This document shows positions 1-7,592 of a DNA stretch of 17,780 nucleotides, piece by piece; the first letter of the stretch is position 1; each line of letters begins with the position of its first letter. The notes beneath the pieces are model-generated. The model had not been told where the DNA came from. It saw only the letters and a program-made list of their open reading frames with translations, and did no database searches. The stretch comes from CAYFJV01 sp964460605 (GTDB lineage: Archaea > Nanobdellota > Nanobdellia > Woesearchaeales > GW2011-AR9), in NCBI GenBank assembly GCA_964460605.1, contig CAYWPT010000018.1, positions 1 through 17,780 of the forward strand. Direction: 5' to 3'. The position numbers and the translations under genes are program-made.

Positions 1-973
1 GAAGTCTTCACCGTTGTTTGGATTTACCTTTTGGCAGCTGCCCTCACTCTTTTTATGAATCTGATCTTTTTTGTACAATCTTTCCCTATTTTTACTGCAA
101 AAACTAAAATAACCCTCCCTTTAATTAAACAGTTATTTTCCTTTAGTAGTCCCCTGATGATAAAAGATTTTTTTGGAGCTTTCTTAAGTCATATGGACAA
201 CTTAATTCTAGTATATTTTAGGCCGCTCACAGAAGTTGCAATCTACAATGCTATTCTCCCCACAGCCGAACTTCTACTTTTCATATGCAGAACCCTTTCA
301 AAAGTCCTCTTTCCGCTATCTTCAGAGATGAATTCATTAGAAAAAAATAAAATAAATTGGCTCCTTGGAATAACCCACAAATACCTCATTTTAATCCTTA
401 TACCTTTGGCAGTTATGATCATATATTTTTCAGAATTTATTCTTTTAAATCTGTTCGGCATTGATTNNNNNNNNNNCTCTTGGACTCAAAATCCTTAGCA
501 TAGGTTTTGTTCTCTCTGGCTTAAACATGCTCGGTTTCAGCGTATTAAAAGGGATTGGGAAAACAAAAGAGGTCGCCGTCACACATATTTCAAAGGGTGT
601 TCTCAATGTAATTCTCAACCTTATTCTTATTCCATTTTTCGGTACATTTAGTCAAGGGTTCTTAGGAGCTATAATTGCAACAACCATCAGTTTTTTTATC
701 GCTTTTATTCTCACAGCATTTTATCTCCACAAACATATTGGTTACTCTATCCCCATAAAAGGGATTACTCTTGCAAGTTTAAGCGGGTTTTTAGCCTTAT
801 ACCTTACAGATCTTCTCTTAGTCTCAATCACTTTAGGTTATAAAAAAATAGCTCTCGTTCTCCTTACCTTTAGCCTCATCTACCTAGGAATGATCTTTAT
901 TTTTAGACAAACATCTAAAAAAGAAATACAAAAAATTCTAACCCTACTCTTAGGAAAAGAAAAAATTAATTAG
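1..973 (+). CDS. Wzx-like polysaccharide flippase (MOP superfamily), 5'-truncated and split by an assembly gap
   Basis: Membrane protein expected to flip lipid-linked oligosaccharide across the cytoplasmic membrane. The frame is open from the first base, so the start lies upstream of the window. Hydrophobic helices run throughout. The second half has the typical pattern of this family: LKILSIGF, then a GIGKTKEVA loop, then a helix rich in N, L and I ending LILIPFFG, then GAIIATTIS. A run of 10 Ns at 467-476 shifts the frame: codons up to 465 read in frame 1, and codons from 479 (CTT GGA CTC) in frame 2. One continuous gene needs a true gap length divisible by three, so this is probably an assembly artefact and not a real frameshift. 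The C-terminal lysine-rich tail ends at TAG 971-973, overlapping the convergent stop of the HAD/epimerase gene by 8 bp. Family is clear; substrate is unknown. Confidence 0.85.
467..476. other. Assembly gap (10 N) inside the flippase gene
   Basis: Ten consecutive Ns join two contig ends. Reading frames on the two sides are compatible only if the missing length is a multiple of three, so 10 is a placeholder. The flippase reads ...LFGID on the left and (x)LGLKILSIG on the right. Family members usually have only a few residues between these motifs, so little sequence is likely lost. Confidence 0.95.
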
Positions 974-2282
974 AAGAAAAACAACGCAATTGTACTAAAT
1001 ATGTTTTTCTCTCCCCTGGTTTAAGAGATTCACAATGGCCCTCATTAAAATAATTTTTATTACCTTCTACCTCAGGCAAATGTGTTACTGGTTCAATACA
1101 AACCATGCCAGCTTCTCTGCCCGGAGACCACAACATAAAATGAGAAAAACCTTTTGTTTCCATATCTAAACCTAAGTTATTCTCATTATTTCTAAAAGAA
1201 ATTTTTTTCCCATCCACAAAAATAACCCCTCCTGGAGCCCCTAATACTTCATTAAGGGAATGTTTTTTTGATTCAACAGAAAAATAAGCCCCTTCAGCAT
1301 TACTCAAGAATTTGAAAGCGGGGTGCCAACCAAGCATAAAGGGCATCTTTCTATCAGAACTATTTTCGACAGATAAACGCACATGCACTTCATTCTCAAT
1401 TATTTCTATATCTTTATCTAAAACATAAGAGAAGGGCCAAGAGAGATATTCTGGCCTTCCATTTCCCTTAACATACTTCTTATTTTTAATTAAACTATGA
1501 GCAAGATACTTTTGTCTTAATTTTAAATGATTTTTTTTATGAAAAACAATCTCAAAAGAAAAGTTCCTTGTAAGCCCATGACCATCAAGAGGCGCCGAAT
1601 AAGAACCAACCCTCATACAGTAGTCTTCGGCAGGACCAATAAGAGGAAACATAGTTATTTCTGATTTGCTCCAACCCTTTTTATCATCCTCATCCTGTAA
1701 CTCTTGAGATTTACTCGCGCCATGCATGAATTCAACACCATTTTTCTTTAGACTACAAACCCTCCCTTTATGAACTGAGACTTCAACTTCGCCACTCTTA
1801 ATACATATAATTCCCTCGTCAAGATCTTCATCAATGAAACGTTTTTTGATTTCAATACAAGCATCACAAACCGCTCCCTCTGCAGATTTGGAACTTGTTA
1901 CAAAATTGGCAGCTTCCTTTGCTTCATCACGTGCATTAGCTGGAGCCACACCGAACAAACAATCTCGCAGAACTGGAGCATCATGTATCCCATCTCCAAT
2001 AAAAATAGTGTTTTCAAAACCAAACCTTTCTTTTACAAAATTATATCTATCTTTCTCTGTAACTAATTCAATTGGGTAGCCCATATCCTTTATCCTTCTC
2101 TCAGAAATAGGAAACCCACGCTTATCTGCAGTAACAAACTGAATATTCATATGGTCTTTAAGCATTTTTAGACCATCAGAATCATGCGGCCCAAATTCCT
2201 TATGTGTTTTTCCTTCGGAAGAATAGAAGAATCTACCTGTAGTCATTACTCCGTCCACATCAATTACTAAATTTAGTTTCAT
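966..2282 (-). CDS. Fusion protein: KdsC-like HAD phosphatase + aldose 1-epimerase (mutarotase) domain
   Basis: 438 residues with two enzyme domains. Residues 1-150 are a KdsC-type HAD phosphatase: motif I DVDGVMT (D8 nucleophile, D10 acid), motif II FVTADKRG (T51), motif IV GDGIHDAPVL (D97, D101), then the family's GAV...C/E ending near 136-146. Residues 155-436 resemble LacX/YeaD-like aldose epimerases: FPLIGP at 212, DGHGLTR with H235, GWHPAF with H320, and CIEP with the likely catalytic E397. Key residues of both domains are present, so both may be active: sugar-phosphate dephosphorylation followed by anomer interconversion. It is the last gene of a three-gene minus-strand operon, 22 bp after a GT4 gene; no clear Shine-Dalgarno precedes ATG 2282. 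HAD-IIIA phosphatases of this shape act in Kdo, sialic-acid and other nonulosonate pathways. The actual substrate cannot be read from sequence. Confidence 0.88.
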   Translation of the reverse strand: MKLNLVIDVDGVMTTGRFFYSSEGKTHKEFGPHDSDGLKMLKDHMNIQFVTADKRGFPISERRIKDMGYPIELVTEKDRYNFVKERFGFENTIFIGDGIHDAPVLRDCLFGVAPANARDEAKEAANFVTSSKSAEGAVCDACIEIKKRFIDEDLDEGIICIKSGEVEVSVHKGRVCSLKKNGVEFMHGASKSQELQDEDDKKGWSKSEITMFPLIGPAEDYCMRVGSYSAPLDGHGLTRNFSFEIVFHKKNHLKLRQKYLAHSLIKNKKYVKGNGRPEYLSWPFSYVLDKDIEIIENEVHVRLSVENSSDRKMPFMLGWHPAFKFLSNAEGAYFSVESKKHSLNEVLGAPGGVIFVDGKKISFRNNENNLGLDMETKGFSHFMLWSPGREAGMVCIEPVTHLPEVEGNKNYFNEGHCESLKPGERKTYLVQLRCFSSN

Positions 2283-2304
2283 TTTGTATCAAAATAGCTT
2301 AATA

Positions 2305-3348
2305 TCAAGCATTTTCAAAAAGCACCATATAAAGCTTCTGAATCTGTCTTTCTTTTTCGTAAGATAGAAGAACTTTCTCCCTCCCCTTATCTCCCATCTC
2401 TTTGAGTTGGGCAGGGTCTTTTTTCAACCTTAAAATTGCATCTAGAATTTCTTTTTCAGACTTTTCTTTAATCAGAAGACCATTTTCCCCATCATCAATC
2501 ATTTCAGGGATTCCCCATACTCGAGTACCAATCACTGCTTTAGCGCAGGACATAGCTTCAAGAAGGGCATTTGGAAAAGATTCCGAACTAGAGGTAAAGG
2601 AAGGAAGAATAACAACATCTGCAGCATTAATAATGCCCGGAAGTTCTTCATGCGTCTTTCTACCTAGATAATGAATAAAAGGAAAGTCTTTTTTATAATT
2701 AAACAGATGTTTCCCTCCACCTACACAGATAATTGAAACATCTTTCAAATCTTTAGCTGCGCGAAAAAGATATTCCAAACCCTTTTCATTCCTCATTCTC
2801 CCAATATAGAGAACCTTAAATTTTTCATCAGGCCTTTCAATTACCTGTGGAGAAAATTTCTCTGTATCAACTCCATTGTAAACCACCGAATAATCATGTT
2901 TTATTTTCCTGTTTGCAATAGATTTAGAATTATAAACAGTTTTATCACAACTCTTTAAAGTTAAAGGCTTTGTACATTCCAATAGTATAGCTTTTGCTAT
3001 ATTTGAAAGAGAATTAAGCTCATAGCGCCAAGCACTTCCACAACGAAAAACCAAGCGAGCCTTTTTCTTCCGCTTCACATAAGAACCAAATGCTCCGCCA
3101 ACAAAGTAATCATTAACATAAATAGCATCAAGCTTATTCAGTTTCTTCAAATATCCAAACCAAGATGAAAAGTTGCCACTATAATAGTTAATCCCTTCAG
3201 TTTCTTCTATGAACTTCTCTCCAACACAAAATACAGAGATATTTTCAAAGTGTTTTTTAAGCTCTTTAAGAATATAATTGTGAATAGAATTTTCTATTGT
3301 CTTTTTGCTAGATAAACTCAAAAATAATAAATTCTTTTTCTCTTCCAT
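2305..3348 (-). CDS. Glycosyltransferase, family 4 (GT-B fold)
   Basis: 347 residues, soluble, predicted to transfer a sugar from a nucleotide-sugar to a growing surface glycan at the inner face of the membrane. The C-terminal half is a standard GT4 domain: KVLYIGRMRNEKG at 178-190 (start of the donor domain), ICVGGG near 207-212, AADVVILPS near 242-250, and the E-x7-E signature in ESFPNALLE (E256, E264), followed by GIPEMI and DGENGLL. The N-terminal acceptor domain is divergent, containing AIYVNDYFVGG and VVYNGVDTEKF at the domain boundary. It starts 2 bp after the stop of the upstream GT4 gene, so the two are almost certainly co-transcribed and perhaps translationally coupled. The acceptor and the sugar are not predictable. 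Confidence 0.92.
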   Translation of the reverse strand: MEEKKNLLFLSLSSKKTIENSIHNYILKELKKHFENISVFCVGEKFIEETEGINYYSGNFSSWFGYLKKLNKLDAIYVNDYFVGGAFGSYVKRKKKARLVFRCGSAWRYELNSLSNIAKAILLECTKPLTLKSCDKTVYNSKSIANRKIKHDYSVVYNGVDTEKFSPQVIERPDEKFKVLYIGRMRNEKGLEYLFRAAKDLKDVSIICVGGGKHLFNYKKDFPFIHYLGRKTHEELPGIINAADVVILPSFTSSSESFPNALLEAMSCAKAVIGTRVWGIPEMIDDGENGLLIKEKSEKEILDAILRLKKDPAQLKEMGDKGREKVLLSYEKERQIQKLYMVLFENA

Positions 3349-3350
3349 TT

Positions 3351-4514
3351 TTACTTAGCCAAATAAAAGGTAAAATATTTCTCAGCAACATCTTTCCAAT
3401 CTAATTTTGAGATCTTTTTATATGCTGCCTCTGTGAATTTTTTACGTAAATCATCAGATGCAAATAATGCGTGCACAGCCCCGTAATAATCACCGTTAAT
3501 AGGAACTAAAAAGCCCTCTTTACCATTTGAGATCAAATCAGGAGTACATCCTTCCCGACTTGCAACCACAGCCAACTTTGAAGCCATAGCTTCCATAACT
3601 ACACCTGGAAGCCCTTCTCCCTCTGAAGGTAGAATTAAAAGGTCTGCGAATCGCATGAGTTGCGGGATATCTTTTCTCCCGCCTGTAAAAATGATATTAC
3701 TTTTATATTTCGGCTTTATTAATTTCTTCCAAATGTTTTTTCCATGCGCGTCTCCCACAAGAATGGTTCTCACATTCAAACCATCATCAAGAAGTTTTTG
3801 TCCAATACGAATAACTTTATCTATCCCTTTTCGATCAGTAAGCATTCCAACATACAAAAGAACTTTTTCTTCTTTTTCAATTGAAAATTCTTTTCGTAAA
3901 TGAGATATCTCTGTTTGAGTCACTTTCTCAAATTTGTTTAAATGAATCCCAGTAGATTGAATCTTTAATCTTTTCATTGGGACACCCGCTTTTTTAGCAT
4001 GACGAAGCATAGGCCTTCCATAAGTTGTAAGTTTAGGTGGAATCTTAAACAAAAACCTTGCAAAAAGTTGAGTATAAACTTTAAATGCTGGAACTAACCA
4101 CCAAGGGTCTTTTGGGGTATAAGAATAACCCACATAACCATCGGTTGTCAAAATTATTTTCTTCCTTTTTTTTCTATTAAAAAGAGTTGAGAGAACAGGA
4201 AATACAGAGATGGGATAATAATATTCCCAAATATGAATTCTATCGTTTTCACGAAAAATCTTTTTTGTAGCTTTGAAAAGATCAAGAAGGTTTGGAAATG
4301 AATAACGTAAAGGAGCGAAATACCAGGATTTAACCGGGATTGCTTTAATGTTTGGATTATTAACTGCTTCATTAGCCACCCAATTTGCAGTAGGGCAATC
4401 CTTACTGCTTGGATACATGATCGTTATTTTATGTCCCTGGCTGCTCAAGACCTTGGAAAGTTCAGCAATAGGCCTACGAATGTTGTTTGTAGGATTAATA
4501 TAACAAATATTCAT
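3351..4514 (-). CDS. Glycosyltransferase, family 4 (GT-B fold), first gene of its operon
   Basis: 387 residues. The donor-binding half is clear: KVLLYVGMLTDRKG at 217-230, ILVGDAHG near 251-258, IIFTGGRKDIPQLMRFADLLILPS to 297, and E-x7-E in EGLPGVVME (E300, E308), with GCTPDLI and GKEGFLVP after it. The N-terminal half contains HIWEYYYP and ILTTDGYVGYSY in place of a typical G-G-x-x loop, so the acceptor side is divergent. A TATA-like ATTTAAATA is centred 28 nt upstream of the ATG with no ribosome-binding site between, which suggests a leaderless transcript starting at this gene. The two following genes (GT4 and the HAD/epimerase fusion) share the operon. Sugar specificity is unknown; the genomic context says surface glycan. 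Confidence 0.92.
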   Translation of the reverse strand: MNICYINPTNNIRRPIAELSKVLSSQGHKITIMYPSSKDCPTANWVANEAVNNPNIKAIPVKSWYFAPLRYSFPNLLDLFKATKKIFRENDRIHIWEYYYPISVFPVLSTLFNRKKRKKIILTTDGYVGYSYTPKDPWWLVPAFKVYTQLFARFLFKIPPKLTTYGRPMLRHAKKAGVPMKRLKIQSTGIHLNKFEKVTQTEISHLRKEFSIEKEEKVLLYVGMLTDRKGIDKVIRIGQKLLDDGLNVRTILVGDAHGKNIWKKLIKPKYKSNIIFTGGRKDIPQLMRFADLLILPSEGEGLPGVVMEAMASKLAVVASREGCTPDLISNGKEGFLVPINGDYYGAVHALFASDDLRKKFTEAAYKKISKLDWKDVAEKYFTFYLAK

Positions 4515-4533
4515 AAGAAAATACCTTCGGTGA

Positions 4534-4559
4534 TCCTATTTAAATATACTGTAATAGGA
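4534..4559. promoter_or_regulatory. Divergent promoter region: 7-bp inverted repeat bracketing the GT4-operon TATA box
   Basis: TCCTATT (4534-4540) and AATAGGA (4553-4559) are perfect inverted repeats with a 12-nt spacer. The TATA-like ATTTAAATA (4538-4546, minus strand) lies partly inside, centred about 28 nt upstream of the GT4 start at 4514. The spacing puts transcription start at or next to the ATG. The repeat could be an operator for a dimeric repressor, but this is inferred from position only. Confidence 0.45.
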
Positions 4560-4608
4560 GCCCACTTTTAAGCTTAAATTGTTAAAATAAAGCCTACATT
4601 CATAACGC

Positions 4609-4616
4609 TTTTAAAG
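4609..4616 (+). promoter_or_regulatory. Weak TATA-like box for the DegT/FemAB operon
   Basis: TTTTAAAG centred about 25.5 nt upstream of ATG 4638, on the sense strand of the DegT-like gene. The start codon is preceded by no good ribosome-binding site, which fits a leaderless transcript. It is a poorer match than the other boxes in this window. Confidence 0.4.
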
Positions 4617-4637
4617 GATGAAACGGATAGCAATCCC

Positions 4638-5723
4638 ATGCTTTTGAGTCAACAAAAAATAGTAGCTAAGCTAGGAGATCTCCTTGGAGTTTTCAAAAAA
4701 CAGAATTGGCAAAGTCTTCATAGTTATGCACCAAAATCTCAGCACTATTGGTTAGGCTCCGCTAGAGAAGCATTGTATCAGATTCTCATCCATCTTAAAA
4801 AACAAGGGAAAACTAGTATAGCACTCCCGGCTTACACATGTCACGTAGTTCTAGAAGCTGCAAAAAGAGCAGAGATAGATATAGAATTCTACGATTCAGG
4901 TGTTGTAGCAAATATTGAAGATATTGAAAAAGTTATAGGAAATGTTGACCTACTTTTAGTAAGTTATAATTTTGGTATAATGCCAAAAATTGATAAAATT
5001 GCAAAACTCTGTCAGGAAAAAAATGTTATACTCATTGAAGATTGCGCCCAAGCATTAGGTTCACGTTACAAAAATGAAGTTGCAGGGGCATTTGGAGATC
5101 ATGCGATCTATAGTTTTGGTTTAAGCAAAAATATTGGCTTTGCAGGCGGTTTGATAGCAAGCAAAGAAAAAATAGACATCACTACATCAAAAAAATATCC
5201 TTTTCCAATGCTTTTGGGATATATAAGCAGAGTAAAAGTTGCACCTTTCTTTTTTGATAAGAGTTTATATCCTTTTACTAGGAAGTTGTTAGGCAAGGAG
5301 TTACACAAAGATCATGATAGTTTATCTTATTCATTACCTTCATGGGCTCAGAAGATTGTTTTAAACCAATTACATAGATATGATAAAGTTTTGACTTTAA
5401 GACAGAAAAATGCAATGTATTGCAGTAAGGAGCTTAAAGGGATTATCTCTTTTGTAAGACCACGTCAAGATGATGCAAATTTATATTTTACACTTTTAGT
5501 TGATAATCAAGAAGAATTCAAAGAAGAATTACTCAAAGAAGGCGTAGAAATAAACAAGATGTTTACCTTTCAAGCTTTACATCCTGGAGTTAAAGCTCAT
5601 GAAGCTGAGAAACAAGTCTTAACCTTTGCTTTATACAGACCAAGAAAGGAAATTGAGTTCATTGTAGATAAAATAAAAAAAGTAGCTCCAAAGAAGCAAG
5701 AGGAGAATAATGTCATTAGTTGA
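4638..5723 (+). CDS. DegT/DnrJ/EryC1/StrS-family PLP-dependent sugar aminotransferase homologue
   Basis: 361 residues with the fold-type I aminotransferase layout of this family. Visible motifs: SAREALYQ (41-48, cofactor phosphate region), ALPAYTC (62-68), LLLVSYNFG, IEDCAQALGS with D135 contacting the PLP ring nitrogen, GAFGDHAIYSF, and FGLSKNIGFAGG with K164 at the position of the Schiff-base lysine. All residues needed for PLP chemistry appear present, though the usual GEGG after the lysine is FAGG. Members aminate keto-sugars linked to a nucleotide; some relatives in polysaccharide clusters have diverged functions. Its stop overlaps the start of the FemAB-like gene by 14 bp, implying coupled translation. 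The product would supply an amino sugar for the surface glycan, or an amine for later acylation. Family confident, substrate unknown. Confidence 0.88.
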   Translation: MLLSQQKIVAKLGDLLGVFKKQNWQSLHSYAPKSQHYWLGSAREALYQILIHLKKQGKTSIALPAYTCHVVLEAAKRAEIDIEFYDSGVVANIEDIEKVIGNVDLLLVSYNFGIMPKIDKIAKLCQEKNVILIEDCAQALGSRYKNEVAGAFGDHAIYSFGLSKNIGFAGGLIASKEKIDITTSKKYPFPMLLGYISRVKVAPFFFDKSLYPFTRKLLGKELHKDHDSLSYSLPSWAQKIVLNQLHRYDKVLTLRQKNAMYCSKELKGIISFVRPRQDDANLYFTLLVDNQEEFKEELLKEGVEINKMFTFQALHPGVKAHEAEKQVLTFALYRPRKEIEFIVDKIKKVAPKKQEENNVIS

Positions 5724-6732
5724 ATTAAAAGAGTTTAACAATTCTTGGAATTATTTACTCCAACAACACAAACATGAATATTTTCATACCCCTCAGTTTA
5801 TTTCTTTAATGAATGAAGCTTTTGGTGATGTGCGTTTAGTATGTATCCAAGATGAATATGAAATTATCAAAATTGCCTTACCCTTAGCTTTTGTAAAATC
5901 AATGATTTTAGGGAGTAAACTCATTTCTGCTCCTTATATTGAATATGGTGGACCAGTAGGAGATATGGCCTACCTTCCTTTATTATTAAAAGAGTTAGAG
6001 AGAAAATATGGAAAGAGATACGCTCACCTAGAAATCCGTGGTGAGAATAAAACTCTTGAAAAAGATATGAAAAAAGTTGATTTGTATAAAAAATTTGAAT
6101 TACCTTTATCTTCAGAAGAAGAAATATGGAAAGGGATTCAGAGATCAAAACGTAAAGCTATAAACAAAAGTAAAAAGCATTTGCAAGTTCATAAGTTGAA
6201 AGAAAAGGATATTGATGAATATTACAAATTGTATTGCAAAAATATGAAAGCTTTTGGTAGTCCACCTTATTCTAAGAAATATTTTCAATCTTTTTTCAAA
6301 CATATGGTAGCATCTGATATGGGAAAAGTCTATGGCGCCTATTATGAAGGTAAACTCTGTGCTGCTCTTTTAGGTTTTATTTATAGAAAAAAAGTACACA
6401 TCTTATTAGCAGTTTCCGATCCTAAATTTAGAGAATATCGTCCAAATGATGCTGTGCATTGGACTTTTATTGATTGGGCTTTGAAAAACGAGTACAAGGT
6501 TTTTGATTTTGGACGTGTACGTGAAGAGAGTGGACAGTTTGAATTCAAACGTAAATGGGGAGCTGAATTAAAAGAGTTGCCTTCTTACTTTATGTTGTGG
6601 AAGGGTGGAAAGATTCCTTCTTTAGATCCTCATGATAAAAAGATGAAATTAGCTACAAAAGTGTGGAAGAAGTTACCTGCACCAATAGCTCGGGTGTTTG
6701 GTATGCGATTGAGAAAAGAATTAGGAATTTGA
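5710..6732 (+). CDS. FemAB-like / GNAT-fold transferase of the exopolysaccharide-associated type
   Basis: 340 residues. The C-terminal half matches the FemAB-like proteins linked to bacterial exosortase/PEP-CTERM polysaccharide loci: SKRKAINKSKK (146-156), AFGSPPYSKKYF (181-192), YGAYYEGKLCAALLGF (208-223), RPNDAVHW (244-251), then FDFGRV...SGQFEFKRKWGAE (265-286). Such proteins transfer an acyl or aminoacyl group, in Fem enzymes from aminoacyl-tRNA to an amino group. Here the target could be the amino sugar made by the preceding gene; that is inference. A strong Shine-Dalgarno, AGAGGAG, sits about 4 nt upstream of ATG 5710 inside the end of the DegT gene, supporting this start. The 3' end overlaps the convergent deacetylase gene by 12 bp. 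No signal peptide or membrane segment is evident. Confidence 0.87.
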   Translation: MSLVELKEFNNSWNYLLQQHKHEYFHTPQFISLMNEAFGDVRLVCIQDEYEIIKIALPLAFVKSMILGSKLISAPYIEYGGPVGDMAYLPLLLKELERKYGKRYAHLEIRGENKTLEKDMKKVDLYKKFELPLSSEEEIWKGIQRSKRKAINKSKKHLQVHKLKEKDIDEYYKLYCKNMKAFGSPPYSKKYFQSFFKHMVASDMGKVYGAYYEGKLCAALLGFIYRKKVHILLAVSDPKFREYRPNDAVHWTFIDWALKNEYKVFDFGRVREESGQFEFKRKWGAELKELPSYFMLWKGGKIPSLDPHDKKMKLATKVWKKLPAPIARVFGMRLRKELGI

Positions 6733-7485
6733 TTCCAACCAACCCTTACAAGAAACCCACTGCACCCCTTGCTTCTCAGATTTCTCAATATACTCTACAA
6801 AAATGTCCCATCCTTTCTTACCCATGTTACGACTAAGTAACTTCTTTACAAAACCTCTTCGAACAGATGCAGGCATACTATTCTTATCTAAAAATTCCCA
6901 AGGATGTAAGTAAAACATGTAAGGTGCTTTAAAACCCATAGAGAAAGGATACATTAATTTCAAATAACTCAATCCAGAATCAACAGCTGGCCACATAAAG
7001 TTTGACATAGGAAAATTCCACAAACCACCTTCTAAAAAAGGTTTGTTCTCCATATCAATATTATTATATCTTCCAGGGAAATATCTAGAAAGTGAAGCAT
7101 CATAAGTATAGCCCGCTTCTTTTAAAATACTATGATGTCCATCAGCAATAATAAATTGTGTTGCTCTAAAACCTTCAACAGTAATACCATACTGAGCGAA
7201 TCGCCTTTTACTCTCAGTAATTTCCCAACGTGAATTTACTGCATTCAATTGTGCATGACTCAATCCATGTGAAGCTATTTCATGTCCACGTGATTGAATC
7301 TCTTTAATCATATCTGCATGGTCATGCAACATATCAGCTACCACAAAGAAGGTTGCTTTAATTTTTTTATCATCAAAAAAACTCAATAAACGAGGTACAA
7401 TAAGCTCAACACTAGTATAAGTTCCTTGAATAGAAGTCAAGCCAAAATCAGGTTCAAGATCCACAGTCATTATTTTTTTAACCAT
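6721..7485 (-). CDS. NodB-type polysaccharide deacetylase
   Basis: 254 residues from the chosen start. The NodB homology domain fills the protein: TVDLEPD (D9, with E11 or D13 replacing the second Asp of TFDDG), ATFFVVADM, SHGLSH (H73, H77 metal ligands), GFRATQF (R107) and a late FYLHPWEF (H194). This arrangement, with DxE near the N-terminus and HPWE near the end, resembles the deacetylases of exosortase-linked polysaccharide loci. It likely removes N-acetyl groups from a GlcNAc-type residue. I chose ATG 7485 because the catalytic Asp is normally within about ten residues of the start. An in-frame ATG at 7554 would add 23 basic, non-homologous residues, but it has an AGGA just upstream, so it cannot be excluded. 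Last gene of the AglH-GT2-AsnB operon, with no signal peptide. Confidence 0.88.
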   Translation of the reverse strand: MVKKIMTVDLEPDFGLTSIQGTYTSVELIVPRLLSFFDDKKIKATFFVVADMLHDHADMIKEIQSRGHEIASHGLSHAQLNAVNSRWEITESKRRFAQYGITVEGFRATQFIIADGHHSILKEAGYTYDASLSRYFPGRYNNIDMENKPFLEGGLWNFPMSNFMWPAVDSGLSYLKLMYPFSMGFKAPYMFYLHPWEFLDKNSMPASVRRGFVKKLLSRNMGKKGWDIFVEYIEKSEKQGVQWVSCKGWLESNS

Positions 7486-7517
7486 TATACCAAAAATCCT
7501 CTTGATTTTTGTATGCA

Positions 7518-7536
7518 AGAAAGACAAGGTCTTTCT
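7518..7536. repeat. Short perfect hairpin in the asnB-deacetylase spacer
   Basis: AGAAAGAC (7518-7525) pairs with GTCTTTCT (7529-7536) across a 3-nt loop. In the minus-strand transcript it lies between the asnB stop and the chosen deacetylase start. No T-run follows directly, so it looks more like a leader or processing structure than a terminator. If translation began at 7554 the hairpin would be inside the coding region. Confidence 0.5.
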
Positions 7537-7560
7537 GCACGAAAAAGGTTCCATTTTCCT

Positions 7561-7592
7561 GTGATAAAAATGATAGTTTTCATTTTTATCAC
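7561..7592 (-). promoter_or_regulatory. 13-bp perfect hairpin covering the asnB stop codon
   Basis: GTGATAAAAATGA (7561-7573) and TCATTTTTATCAC (7580-7592) form a perfect 13-bp stem with a 6-nt loop. The asnB stop (TGA, 7591-7589 on the minus strand) is inside the stem. It may act as an mRNA 3' structure, attenuator or processing site that changes expression of the downstream deacetylase. A classical terminator is less likely because no T tract follows on the minus strand. Confidence 0.6.

Noticed and set aside
243..461. Minus-strand open frame inside the flippase gene
   Set aside because: Antisense to a clear membrane-protein frame and without recognisable features.
461..973. A separate gene starting just before the N run
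   Set aside because: Its apparent start codon is followed directly by the Ns, and the protein is the natural C-terminal continuation of the upstream flippase frame.
7486..7554. 23-residue N-terminal extension of the deacetylase
   Set aside because: It is basic, contains the hairpin, and lies before the point where NodB homologues of this type begin. It is kept only as an alternative because of a nearby AGGA.
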